DNA of 64,000 nucleotides from Nitrospira_E sp052156535 (GTDB lineage: Bacteria > Nitrospirota > Nitrospiria > Nitrospirales > UBA8639): the NCBI RefSeq assembly GCF_052156535.1, contig NZ_JBQKUP010000017.1, forward strand, positions 1 to 64,000, given 5' to 3'. The translations under genes and the position numbers were made by a program. The notes beneath the pieces were generated by a model. It did not search any database. It worked only from the letters and a program-made list of their open reading frames with translations, and had not been told where the DNA came from. The number at the start of each line of letters is the position of its first letter. The stretch's first letter is position 1. Positions 1 through 9,400 of this stretch are shown here, piece by piece.

Positions 1-220
1 GATGCAGAGGAGCTGCCGCGCGACAACCATCATGGCTCGGAACGAAGACCGTTCCCTCACGAAGCCGGATATATGACCGCAGACCCTTCTCTCATCAGAA
101 TAAATTCCTGCTTGCAAACAAGGGGGAGTCCATATATGACAGGCCGGTTTCAAGGATACGGCTGTCAGACATTGTTCAGTCAATGTTCAATGTCTGAATG
201 ATGATGTCTACGTTTTTACC
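1..220. other. Left-edge non-coding or partial region
   Basis: One plus-strand frame is open from base 1 to a TGA at 199-201, so the tail of a gene entering from the left is possible, but the peptide is not recognisable and has no supporting context. An imperfect hairpin, CAGACATTG (166-174) pairing with CAATGTCTG (188-196), lies just past the end of the minus-strand epimerase gene. It has no clear T-run, so I do not call it a terminator. Confidence 0.3.
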
Positions 221-1207
221 CTAGAGGTACCCATTTTTCCGAAACCAGGACACCGCATCCTCAATCGCCCCTTGGGGAGCACTCCGCGGATAATCCAACT
301 CTCGGTGAGCTTTTGAGCAATCGTAATGCTGCATATGCGCCATCACTTCGACAAAAAAGGCAGGCACATAGGGGGGCCGGTGTAAGAGAGAACGTGAAAC
401 CCACTCCCCGACTTTTGCTCCCCAACGCGCTAGAGCTAACGGAACCGGAAAGAAAGGAGGTGGCACTCCAACCTCCTGCGCAATAAGTTCATTCAAGTCC
501 TTTTGTGTCGTATTCCAGTTACCCACGAGATAGCGTTCCCCGACACGACCACGCTCTGCCGCACGGATCATGGCCACGGCCACATCCCGCACATCAATGA
601 CATTCACCCGGCCTGGGACATATACCGGCATTCGCCCCTTCGCGACCATGAGAATATGGGTGCCGCTTGTCGGTTGCTGATCGTAAGGGCCGAAAAACTC
701 CGTCGGGATCACCACCACTGCGGGAATACCCTGGTGAACCGATTGCAGAATCTTCTCTTCCATGGCGGCCTTGGCCATGAGATACGGGTTGTTCGTATAT
801 CGGGTTGAAAATTGGCAGGTTTCATTGGCTGGATGACCGTTCGTTTTGGGAAATCCCACCGTCGTGAGCGTACTGGCGAAAACGAACCGGTCCACCCTGG
901 CCGCACGGACGGCCTCTAATACAAGTGCCGTTTCTTTCAGAGCCTGTCCTTTGGCCACCTCAACCGGAATCGTCACAGACGGATAATACCCGGCGGTGTG
1001 ATAGACCACATCCCTGCCTTCACAGCCCAGACGCAAGGACTCTCCATCATTGAGATCACCCACCATACGCTCAACATTCAGCCCATCAATCGTAAAGGTG
1101 TTGCTGGTGGATCGATGCAACACACGAACCTGGTCCCCACGCTCAAGTAGCACCCGAATTAAATTCGCTCCAAGTTGCCCGGTTCCACCGATGACCAACG
1201 ATTTCAT
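221..1207 (-). CDS. NAD(P)-dependent epimerase/dehydratase (extended SDR family)
   Basis: About 328 residues. The N-terminus carries the Rossmann dinucleotide motif GGTGQLG directly after the first strand. The catalytic Tyr/Lys pair of short-chain dehydrogenases is visible as YLMAK about 155 residues in. Length and the isoleucine/valine-rich strands match the extended SDR group (nucleotide-sugar epimerases, dihydroflavonol-4-reductase-like enzymes, HpnA-like proteins). The frame stays open 19 codons further upstream to 1264, but that extension has no SDR sequence; the ATG at 1207 sits after an AGGGG stretch and places GGTGQLG in the usual position. It is the last gene of the minus-strand block but lies 143 bases after the trypsin-like gene, so co-transcription is uncertain. 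The substrate cannot be told from sequence. Confidence 0.85.
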   Translation of the reverse strand: MKSLVIGGTGQLGANLIRVLLERGDQVRVLHRSTSNTFTIDGLNVERMVGDLNDGESLRLGCEGRDVVYHTAGYYPSVTIPVEVAKGQALKETALVLEAVRAARVDRFVFASTLTTVGFPKTNGHPANETCQFSTRYTNNPYLMAKAAMEEKILQSVHQGIPAVVVIPTEFFGPYDQQPTSGTHILMVAKGRMPVYVPGRVNVIDVRDVAVAMIRAAERGRVGERYLVGNWNTTQKDLNELIAQEVGVPPPFFPVPLALARWGAKVGEWVSRSLLHRPPYVPAFFVEVMAHMQHYDCSKAHRELDYPRSAPQGAIEDAVSWFRKNGYL

Positions 1208-1350
1208 CTGAAACCCCTGTCGAGTAATCGTGGAGAAAGTCCTCTTACAGGTAGAACGGAACACCCTCTATTCGTCTGTACAGTTGGGACCTGAACACAT
1301 ACGCATGGTTGCACGATTGGGGAAAAGAAAGGCACGAAAACAAATAGTGC

Positions 1351-2715
1351 TTACTGCCCAAAACCCTGAATGGCGTTCCACGCATCACTGCCTGGTAAAC
1401 CAAAGGAGGCGGGAGAATCTGCCGATCGAACCAACGAGAGAGTCATAGGAATCATATTGGAAAAATCCTGGAAGGTCCCGGTTAAGGTTCTCCCATCATC
1501 GGACATCGTGGTGGCAGATTGGCCCATCGTTCCCAACACGGTCCGATAGAAAATGGACAATTGATTGCCTTGCAATTGTCCTTCTCCCTCCGCGGTCACC
1601 ATGGTTCCCAACACACTGGTAGTCACCTCTCTCATGACCACTCGATCTCCAATTTGTTGCAGGACATAGGACACGGTCGGTTCATTGGGGTTTTTCCAGA
1701 TGCCCGTCACATCAACCACGGCACCTTCCCGGAGGGTCGCGTTTAACTCCCGACGTTCGCCGGGAAGAAGTTCAACATTCTTAAACCAAGGCCGATAGCC
1801 TTTCTTTTTGACCGCCACCTCGTATTCATCGGGAGGTAATTGTCCCACGACGACTGATCCCTGTGTCGTGTTTCCGACAAGTTCATCGTCAACAAACACC
1901 TCCGCATCCTTGGGAACGGTGGTGACGACCAACGCAGCCAACCTCTTTTCAGCCGAATCACCGGTATCTGAGGCGCTCCCCGGTGAAATATTTTTGGGTT
2001 CAATCCTGACTTGACGGCTAAACCCAGGCCAATTGTCCACCGTGAATTGAGCAATTTGAGAAGGCTTGGCATTACCAAACTGCCGGATGATTTCTACAAT
2101 GACACCGATGACTTTCCCCCGGTAGAGCAATGGTCCTCCAGAGTTCCCTTCTTCAACCGCACCCGAAAATTTAAGAATGGGGCCGTCAAATCCAGACAGA
2201 GTCCCACGGGTCACCGCCCAGGGATTGCCTCCAACCTGGGGAAACCCGATCACCCGCACTTCCTCGCCCCCATGCAATTGACTCTGGGTATCCCACTCTA
2301 AAATCTGCACGTCATCGGGGAGATCTCCGCCCACTTTCAACAGGGCCAACCCTCTGGGATCCCCGCCTTCTTTATTGATCACCTCAGCGACCAATGGTTC
2401 TTCCTGATGAGAAAAAAAAGTGACGGTGATCAACTGAGGGGCTTCGGCCTCTCCCTCAATCACATGTGAGGCGGTCACAATAAACACATGTTTTTTGCCT
2501 TGTCCGGCGACAAAGCCGGTTCCAACCTTTTGCCTGTTGGGGAATTGAGCCGTAATCTTGACCACACCCTTTTTCAGCATGTCGATATCCACATCGGCCC
2601 ACACAGGTGGCATGCCCAGCAACCCAATAAGAAAGACGACCAGAAACCGGATGGATACCATCGGCAAGCCCTTTGCTTTGGGCATTAAAGTTAAAATTCG
2701 GAGTAATCTTGTCAT
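1351..2715 (-). CDS. Secreted trypsin-like serine protease with PEGA domain
   Basis: 454 residues. A hydrophobic signal segment ends near PVWA around residue 40. A chymotrypsin-fold domain follows: His in TASHVIEG and the nucleophile Ser in EEGNSGGPLL are clear. The usual Asp just before the LALLKV strand is replaced by Gly (DPRGLALLKV), so the triad may be incomplete or use the Asp three residues earlier. Residues about 260-335 are a PEGA domain (DAEVFVDDELVG, YEVAVKKKGY), a surface-associated beta fold. The last 110 residues form an unassigned beta-rich module. It is probably exported and acts in the periplasm or at the surface. The start at 2715 has an upstream AGGG; an internal ATG at 2661 would give a more typical signal peptide. 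It lies in the same orientation as the TIR and CHAT genes upstream. Confidence 0.85.
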   Translation of the reverse strand: MTRLLRILTLMPKAKGLPMVSIRFLVVFLIGLLGMPPVWADVDIDMLKKGVVKITAQFPNRQKVGTGFVAGQGKKHVFIVTASHVIEGEAEAPQLITVTFFSHQEEPLVAEVINKEGGDPRGLALLKVGGDLPDDVQILEWDTQSQLHGGEEVRVIGFPQVGGNPWAVTRGTLSGFDGPILKFSGAVEEGNSGGPLLYRGKVIGVIVEIIRQFGNAKPSQIAQFTVDNWPGFSRQVRIEPKNISPGSASDTGDSAEKRLAALVVTTVPKDAEVFVDDELVGNTTQGSVVVGQLPPDEYEVAVKKKGYRPWFKNVELLPGERRELNATLREGAVVDVTGIWKNPNEPTVSYVLQQIGDRVVMREVTTSVLGTMVTAEGEGQLQGNQLSIFYRTVLGTMGQSATTMSDDGRTLTGTFQDFSNMIPMTLSLVRSADSPASFGLPGSDAWNAIQGFGQ

Positions 2716-2850
2716 AACGACCCTAAGAAGCCAAGATTACCAATGGTTCATCCTTGCATGAAAGCCATTTTCACCAAATTGGAATAAATTGAATATCCTT
2801 TATAAGACGTCGCAACTGGCCATACATGTTATCAAGCTCGTCTACCTTTA

Positions 2851-3510
2851 CTACACTGTTCGAATAAGTTTTCCATTCATGTCCACCACTTGCCCTGGAA
2901 TATTCAAGGATTTAGAGAGGACTTGAAGAAGGGAGGTCCACTCTTGAAGCGCCAAACTAAAATCCCATTCAACATAACTTTTGGATTCAAGCAAAACAAA
3001 TGACAAGGGTTGCTTCCTCCCCCCTTTCTTTGAAATTTTCAACTGGACACCATAGCACCGAGGTCCTGGAACAACAAAAGGTCCCCCCCCCACACTTACC
3101 CGTTTTTGCAATATGATTTCTTCAATTTCATCATAAGGGAGGGCCCATGTTCTGAATAGAGCTGAGGAAGTCACTGTCCGATTCATCCAATTAAAGGTAA
3201 CGGTATGGGGCAAATAATACAGTGTGCCGTGAAACCCCATCCACAGTAAAAGGCCCACGACTCCCCATAGGGCAAAAAAGCCTGTGGCATTTATATATTC
3301 TTCAAATGAAGGCGATAAACCTAGAGCACCCAGCCCGACACCCAGGAAAAATATAAATATGGTAAAAAGGATCATGATATCCCAAGGGCGGAAAAACACC
3401 ACTTGATTTCCTGGTGCCCATGCACGAAGCTTGTAGGTCCCGAGCAACTCCACACAATCAAGGTCAGGCATATTATTCAGCACCCCATTTTTTTCATTTT
3501 CTGCTGCCAT
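2851..3510 (-). CDS. Hypothetical membrane protein, two transmembrane segments
   Basis: About 219 residues. I do not recognise the family. After a polar N-terminus of about 50 residues there are two hydrophobic stretches (around IMILFTIFIFFLGVG and FFALWGVVGLLLWMG), then a soluble C-terminal half with alternating strand-like segments ending in a Lys/Arg-rich tail. The layout recalls small PH-like membrane proteins of unknown function. The ATG at 3510 is preceded by GGCGGGGA at good spacing; a TTG seven codons upstream is less likely. It lies between the TIR gene (166 bases upstream) and the trypsin-like gene (135 bases downstream), same strand. Membership of that block is suggested by position only. 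Confidence 0.6.
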   Translation of the reverse strand: MAAENEKNGVLNNMPDLDCVELLGTYKLRAWAPGNQVVFFRPWDIMILFTIFIFFLGVGLGALGLSPSFEEYINATGFFALWGVVGLLLWMGFHGTLYYLPHTVTFNWMNRTVTSSALFRTWALPYDEIEEIILQKRVSVGGGPFVVPGPRCYGVQLKISKKGGRKQPLSFVLLESKSYVEWDFSLALQEWTSLLQVLSKSLNIPGQVVDMNGKLIRTV

Positions 3511-3676
3511 AATAAAAGATCCCCGCCGCAAGCGGACGGGGTATTCAACGGATCAATTGTATACAGTTCTCAATAGGTAATCCCGAAACAAACTAGGGCG
3601 ATTCGAGTTCATTCAATCCCATCCAATGAAAACACACGGGCTAGGGGATCCTGAAAAACCAAATACTCTTCCCTAC

Positions 3677-5188
3677 CTACAACCCGATCAACTTTCTGAC
3701 GGGTTCAAACAATGAACTGTAACGGATTTGATCGAAAAGGGTGGGCCGAAGATCCTGTGGATTACCGGCTGTCCCCGTTTTGACATAGCCGGCCTTGCCC
3801 TTCAGATCCACCACCAATTTATGGCCAATCGGATCTATGCTGATTGAAGTGATCTCAAACTGGTCAAGGTGGTCCAAGGTCAGAAACGCATTGGTTCCCA
3901 TCGGCACCGAAGGCATTCCTTGGGGACTCACATATTCCACCGTTCCTGCAAATCCCTCTGGCGGTTTGCGTTCACCGGTCCCGGGATCCTGCCAGGAAAA
4001 GTCTATGGATTGTATCGGCAAGACCGAACTGGAAATCGGTTTCTTGCCTGTGATGTCCTTTTCTTTCATCACCAGGACCAGCAACTCATCCTGCCCAAAC
4101 AGTTCCATCGTTCCCGGCTTTTTCTCAAAAATAATGTGATAGGTCAGCTCCTGATCCTGGGGAAAAGGAATGGGAAGTTCCGGCGGCGAGTGTAATCCGA
4201 TTTGAATGAATTGGACGGCATATATGCGGGACACCACCACCCGCTGCGGACCCTCCTTCTTTCGGATTGCCACAGTGACCGCATTATCATTGGAAACCTG
4301 CATCGTGACGAACGGTTCGTCGGTCAGCACAATCCCATCGAGTTGCCCCGCTACGGCCTCCTGATGATCCGTGGGTTCAATGGTGATTTCCGAGGCCATA
4401 CCAGAGCTGCCCACATCAAATTGCACGGTTCGCCCATTGACGGGGATATCGAACCAGGCTTTCGGCGGATAACTATCCGACTCCATATCATAGTCAGCCG
4501 GATCCGCAACCAACAGCCGGTCTGGACTGGTAGCGAGTTTCCCGATATTTTCAACGGTCAGAGTCTCAAAGGTCACCGTATCCGTCAGTCGTTTATCATC
4601 CACGCCCGGCGCCACGCGAAATTCTATCCGGGTGGTTTCCACATGCACCGAAATATCCGGATCGATTCGCACAAAGGAACTGCCGATCAGCAGGATGGCA
4701 AGAACCCCTCCCACCCCGGCCTTGACCCCCACAAGAGCGACCAATTTTCCGAGCAGAGAAGGTTTGGTCGAGGAGGCCTCAGGGAGCTCCATAGGCTTCC
4801 CCTCTAATTTGGCACGGATGACAGAAAGGAGAATGTCAAATTCCTTGGATCCGGCCGTGCCTTCCCACCCAAGAAAGCACAAGGCCTGAATACCGGTAAA
4901 TGCCAATGGGATGGCATTGGCCTCCAACATGACCGGTACGACCTTTTCAGTATTCAGAGCTTCCCGAGCCTCCGCCCGCACCCACCGGGAATCTTTAGCA
5001 TGAGCGGTCCATAACACGACGACGCATTTCGCCGAGGCCAACGCGTCTTCAATCGTTTTATCCCACTCGCTTCCCACTTGAATCCGGCGGTCCCACCAAA
5101 CCGATACCCCGGATTGCTCCAAGGATACAGCCAATTGTTGGGCCACAGGTCGATCCTCGCTGGCGTAACTGATGAACACGTCCTTCAT
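3677..5188 (-). CDS. TIR-domain protein with transmembrane helix and extracytoplasmic domain
   Basis: About 503 residues from the ATG at 5188. Residues 1-130 are a TIR domain: opening strand KDVFISYASEDR, WWDRRIQVGSEW in the middle, and WVRAEAREAL, where Glu73 aligns with the catalytic Glu of NAD-cleaving TIR enzymes (W-x3-E). One transmembrane segment follows at about 149-170. The remaining roughly 330 residues are beta-rich and probably outside the inner membrane, giving a TIR(in)-TM-sensor(out) topology. The open frame extends 48 codons upstream into the neighbouring gene, but the TIR fold starts at MKDVF, so 5188 is the likely start, 20 bases after the stop of the secreted gene upstream; the two are probably co-transcribed. 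NADase activity is inferred from the family and the Glu; the ligand of the outer domain is unknown. Confidence 0.85.
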   Translation of the reverse strand: MKDVFISYASEDRPVAQQLAVSLEQSGVSVWWDRRIQVGSEWDKTIEDALASAKCVVVLWTAHAKDSRWVRAEAREALNTEKVVPVMLEANAIPLAFTGIQALCFLGWEGTAGSKEFDILLSVIRAKLEGKPMELPEASSTKPSLLGKLVALVGVKAGVGGVLAILLIGSSFVRIDPDISVHVETTRIEFRVAPGVDDKRLTDTVTFETLTVENIGKLATSPDRLLVADPADYDMESDSYPPKAWFDIPVNGRTVQFDVGSSGMASEITIEPTDHQEAVAGQLDGIVLTDEPFVTMQVSNDNAVTVAIRKKEGPQRVVVSRIYAVQFIQIGLHSPPELPIPFPQDQELTYHIIFEKKPGTMELFGQDELLVLVMKEKDITGKKPISSSVLPIQSIDFSWQDPGTGERKPPEGFAGTVEYVSPQGMPSVPMGTNAFLTLDHLDQFEITSISIDPIGHKLVVDLKGKAGYVKTGTAGNPQDLRPTLFDQIRYSSLFEPVRKLIGL

Positions 5189-5208
5189 GGCTGAAGGGGA
5201 ACCTCCCT

Positions 5209-5985
5209 TTACGGGTTCACAATTGGCTGATGGTAGAAATGAATCTCTTTGGAAATGGGTTGATTGGAGGAAAGAGAAAACCCGCTGATGTCGAGTTTGT
5301 AGGAACCTGACTCTGCTTCTTTGGCGTCCCAATGAATCGTAAAGGGAAGACCGGCACGTTTTCTCCGGAAGAGTTGCCTCTCAACTTCCGTGCCGGAAGC
5401 CTTATGTGTAATGGAGGCCAGAAGTCTCGCATCTTCTCCGGTTTTTAAGGTAAAGAAATAGCCTTCAATTTTATCAGGCGCATCCTTGTGATACAGAACC
5501 GCAGGGGCCACTCGCTCTATACTGGAAGTCGACTCGGCATCCAGGCGAACCAGTGCCCCCAATTCATAGAGATCGAGTTTGGGAGTCAGGCGTTGCAAAA
5601 CAGGATCGGTCGGCCAGGCAAAGACATTCTGAAACCCATTTTCCCATACATGTGTGGGTTCCACCTTATCCAACCAATAGTAGGTGCGATAATCCAGTTC
5701 GCGAACTGTCAGATACACCGCATGCTGGTCATCCAAATAGAACTGAAGCTTCACCGCATTGGGAAAATTTTCAGAGGAGACCAGTTCCCGGTAATCGGCC
5801 AAAGCTGAAATCAATTCGATATTCAATCCCGAGACCGGTTTCGGTTTGACGCCTTCCTTCCAACTGCCTAGGTGATCCTGACTCCGGGATTGATATTGAA
5901 TATCCAGCTGGGCCAAAAGCAGTGAGGGAACCGCTGTCAGAAAAGTGAGAATCAGGAACAGACTCCCATACAATCGTTTCATCAC
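5209..5985 (-). CDS. Secreted hypothetical protein, partner of the TIR protein
   Basis: 258 residues. It begins with a classic Sec signal peptide (MMKRLYGSLFLILTF, cleavage after LLLA-Q near residue 25). The mature part is a beta-rich domain; segments such as DDQHAVYLTVRELDYRTYYWL and KEAESGSYKLDISG resemble the Ig/DUF4384-like periplasmic modules seen beside CHAT or TPR genes, but I cannot assign a family. Its stop codon is only 20 bases before the TIR gene start, so the two are almost certainly one transcript. An extracytoplasmic partner for the outer domain of the TIR protein is a reasonable inference. The C-terminal part resembles a FlgD-type Ig fold that ends by Tyr-His-Gln-Pro. Confidence 0.65.
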   Translation of the reverse strand: MMKRLYGSLFLILTFLTAVPSLLLAQLDIQYQSRSQDHLGSWKEGVKPKPVSGLNIELISALADYRELVSSENFPNAVKLQFYLDDQHAVYLTVRELDYRTYYWLDKVEPTHVWENGFQNVFAWPTDPVLQRLTPKLDLYELGALVRLDAESTSSIERVAPAVLYHKDAPDKIEGYFFTLKTGEDARLLASITHKASGTEVERQLFRRKRAGLPFTIHWDAKEAESGSYKLDISGFSLSSNQPISKEIHFYHQPIVNP

Positions 5986-6428
5986 GACGTCCCGCTTTCC
6001 TTTCTGGTTGGGTGCAAGCTCATGATCTGAAGGGGTTCGATTGAAAAAAATCGAATCAAGAAGGGAGCAGTCTACCGCGGACGAAAAAATGAATCCAGGG
6101 GAACATTTGAATCAGAGGAAGGAAAGCAATGAGATCAGAAAGCCTATAGTGTTATGCCTACACTACCTCGGCTGGATTAGATGCTTCGCTTTAGCTCAGC
6201 ATGACAATTCAAACCGGATCTGTGTTCACCTATCAATGACAGAATACCTACTCTTTCGAAGCTACAGGAAACCAAAAATGATAGAAGGTTTCCCGCTCCG
6301 TATGCATAAAGCACCCATAACACCGGGAATGCATCCCTGATTGATGACGAGAAGAGACGTTGATGGACCCAAAAAAGATCAAGTTTCGTCTAAGACGACA
6401 TTGATGTGTTGTCGGAGTCCGTTGTCTT
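5986..6428. other. Intergenic region, 443 bases
   Basis: No credible gene on either strand. The region separates the 1860-residue CHAT gene from the secreted/TIR pair, so the pair may have its own promoter here; I could not fix -35/-10 boxes. It holds one copy of the short repeat ending in CAGCATGACA (6181-6206). Confidence 0.6.
6181..6206 (+). repeat. Short interspersed repeat, copy 1
   Basis: ATGCTTCGC followed by a variable TTTAG and then CTCAGCATGACA. The same two blocks recur at 12577-12603 with a different middle. Both copies lie between genes and flank the giant CHAT gene. Repeats of this TTCGC...CAG.ATGACA type are common between genes in many environmental bacteria. Confidence 0.6.
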
Positions 6429-9400
6429 CTACTTCGATTCCAGGCCTTCCCGCAATTTCTTCAGACTTTGGGCAAGTGCCGAGGGAGCTTTGGAAAAATT
6501 GTTTGTGCTCAGCATGGCTTCAAAAAATCTGATATTCTCGACCACAGAATCCATGTGTTTGGCCGAACCTTCCCGGCGCTTGGCCTCCTGATAACCTTTG
6601 AGAATGTCATTATGGTCATTGACGGTGAGCCGCTGGACATATAAAGCATTCAGCAACCGGCATTCCGGTTTCAGGCCCCACTCCCAAAATGATCGCCCTG
6701 TGTGCCGCAATTCTTCCGCCTCTCTTTCTAATTCCGACAACGTTTCATTTACCCAATCAGTCTGTTTGGTCTTTCCTTTTGGAACAGTCCGGGATTTCTG
6801 AGTTCCCCAGGACAGCACGATCTTGGCTGCCAATTGATTGACCAATGGATAAAACACATCATGTCGTTCAGCCTCTCTTCCGAGTTCATACCCTTTTCCA
6901 TAATACTCTTCCATTTGTTGTAGGGCTTTCTTTCTCTGAACTCTTCCTTTATAAAGGACAGCTCTCCCCTTGAAGACTTTTCCTTTTAGCGCATATCGCT
7001 CCTGAGTCGGTTGAATCTTGATGAGACAATTCAGAATATTCTCCGCGTCATCAATGAGATCTTTGATGGGAATCTCCTGCTTACCCGCCTTGTCATCCGT
7101 CTTTGCCTTTGCGGGTGGCAACATTTCGAGAGATTGCTTAAGGGCCCATCGCACCTTCAGGTTGGCCAATTGTTCCAGGGATTCCACCGTCGCATCGGCG
7201 GGTTCCAAAGTTCTTCCCCGATCATAGAACTGGACAGCCTGGTCAAAGAGACCCAATTCTCCATACGCCTTCCCGAAGGCCGCACACATAGCCGAAGAAT
7301 CCATCCATCCCTGTCCTGCTCCAATCTGTAAATCGTCCAATTGTTGTCGAATCCGGCTTTCATCTTTCGGTTCCGCCGTCTGGGCTGTTTGCACCAGATT
7401 GTACAATTCCACCCGCAATTCAACCGGAGCCACCATGTGGCCGTCACCGGCTCCAGGCCTGGAACCATCCTTCAATGAAAAATCCGGATCTCCATAACAT
7501 TGATAGGCGCCCCAGGTATTCGATCCACCATATTGAAGATAAATTTCCTGTCGAGCCAACCGCACCGCATCGCCAAAGAAACGGTTCTGAAACATTTCTT
7601 CATAAAATTTTCTGGCGAAGACTTTCGCGGCCGTATCGTCCACGGCCCAACCGGCCGCAATAACCGCCCGCACACCCATCTGGATCAATTGGGTGCCCAG
7701 GTTGGAAGCCAAACGATGAAAGGGAATTTCTGGTGATGGACCGCTGCCATTAGTGCGCCCCAGATGACAACAATTTAAAAAGACCAATTCGGGCACATAG
7801 CGCATTTGTTGAATTTCCGCCGGGGTTAAAAACAACCCATCCCCTAACACCATACCTTTAACCGTTTTGGGTTTTACGCAAGGATCATTTTTTGAGGTTG
7901 GCTGGAGATTCGGAGCAACAGGCCGATCGTCCTCCTCTTCCAATGGGAACTGATAGACCCCATGTGCGGCACAATGCAGGATCCGATACGGTTGTTTGTA
8001 CAGGGCGGTCAAAATGTGCTCCGGGTCGGCGTCACTCTCCACGAGTTCCACCACATCCCGATACCCGTAGTGGCGAATGAGCTTGGCCACCTCCCGCGCC
8101 TCCGCCGCCGCCCCGGGCAATGGGGCAAATTTTCCGGAGGGTTCTCCACTGGTGGGATCGCCAATCACCAGGGCATTCCGTTCTGTCCCATGGAGGACAT
8201 TCTCACGGAAATCCCGGACAGCCAGTTGCCGGATCATCCCCGCTTCCACCGAAAGGGGACGGGCTTGCGGATCATAGCGATTGTTTAACAGCTCCCACGG
8301 GAATTCCGCCGACTCCTCGTCCAGCACCAATACGATATCCCGTCGGTCCGGGGCATATTCCTTTAACCGGTTAGGAATAAGGAGTTCAAATAACGTGTTG
8401 GATAATTCAAAGTCGGTTTGCGTAGAAGAACTCGCCCGTTTCAAAAACCGTTCTATGAGTTTCCGTTGGGCCGGTTGCAGATACGTTTCCATCCGCGCCC
8501 GATTGGTCAGAGATTCAAACTTCAATGAGCCATCCGGTTGCGTGACAATCCGCAGCCGCTGCCACCATGCTGCATCCTCCACAAAAAAGGCCCTCTGCCG
8601 CGATGCCGCCCCCTCGACCAACAGTTCCTCGATATGCAGATGTTTTTGAAAATCCCCTGACCGCGCTAGTTCCCGCAAAGCTTTCGTGGCTTGGATTGCC
8701 CGGTCTTGAAACAACTCAAGTACCTCCACGGAATCGATCGAGACGGTTTGTGCCGCGCCATCTTCCATGTGCTCTTCGAATAAGGCATCCGCCGGGGATT
8801 CGCCGTCCTCTGATTTCCTGGTTTCTTTCAACTGCCGCAAACGCCGATTGGCCTGCAGTACCCCATTGAGGAGTGCTTGCAAGGAATCATTCAGGGAAAA
8901 CCCGCCTGCGCCCGTCCCTATTAACAGGGTCGTCAAAGGGATTTTCAGCTCAAAGTCATCCGAAACCACTTCGGAGAGTCTCAAGCAGCGTTTACGGTGA
9001 GCCTCCAAACACTCCAGGGCATAATTGACTATGGCATTCGACATCGAAGTCGTTAATCCGCCAGGGGTCAGTTCTCCCACCATCCCCAACCCCACAACAA
9101 TGGCGCCTGGATGGATTGACCCCTGTTGATCTTCTTGATCATTCAGCACCACCGCGGAGGTATTGAGTGTATTGGGATAGAGTCCCAAGCGTTGCCGTTC
9201 GCGCAACCGGCCATTGAGTTGACGGTCAAGATACGCCTCGGCACTGACAATGGTATCTCCTGCATAATGTCCCACCGCCACCGGCGAAGACGCCCGGGAC
9301 AGATTGTCATTAATGATCTTGACCCTGACTTTCCGGGGAGGCAGCTTCGTTTTTCGAACGCGACTCGATCCCAAGGCGGAGGCGATAAGATCCTCTTCAT

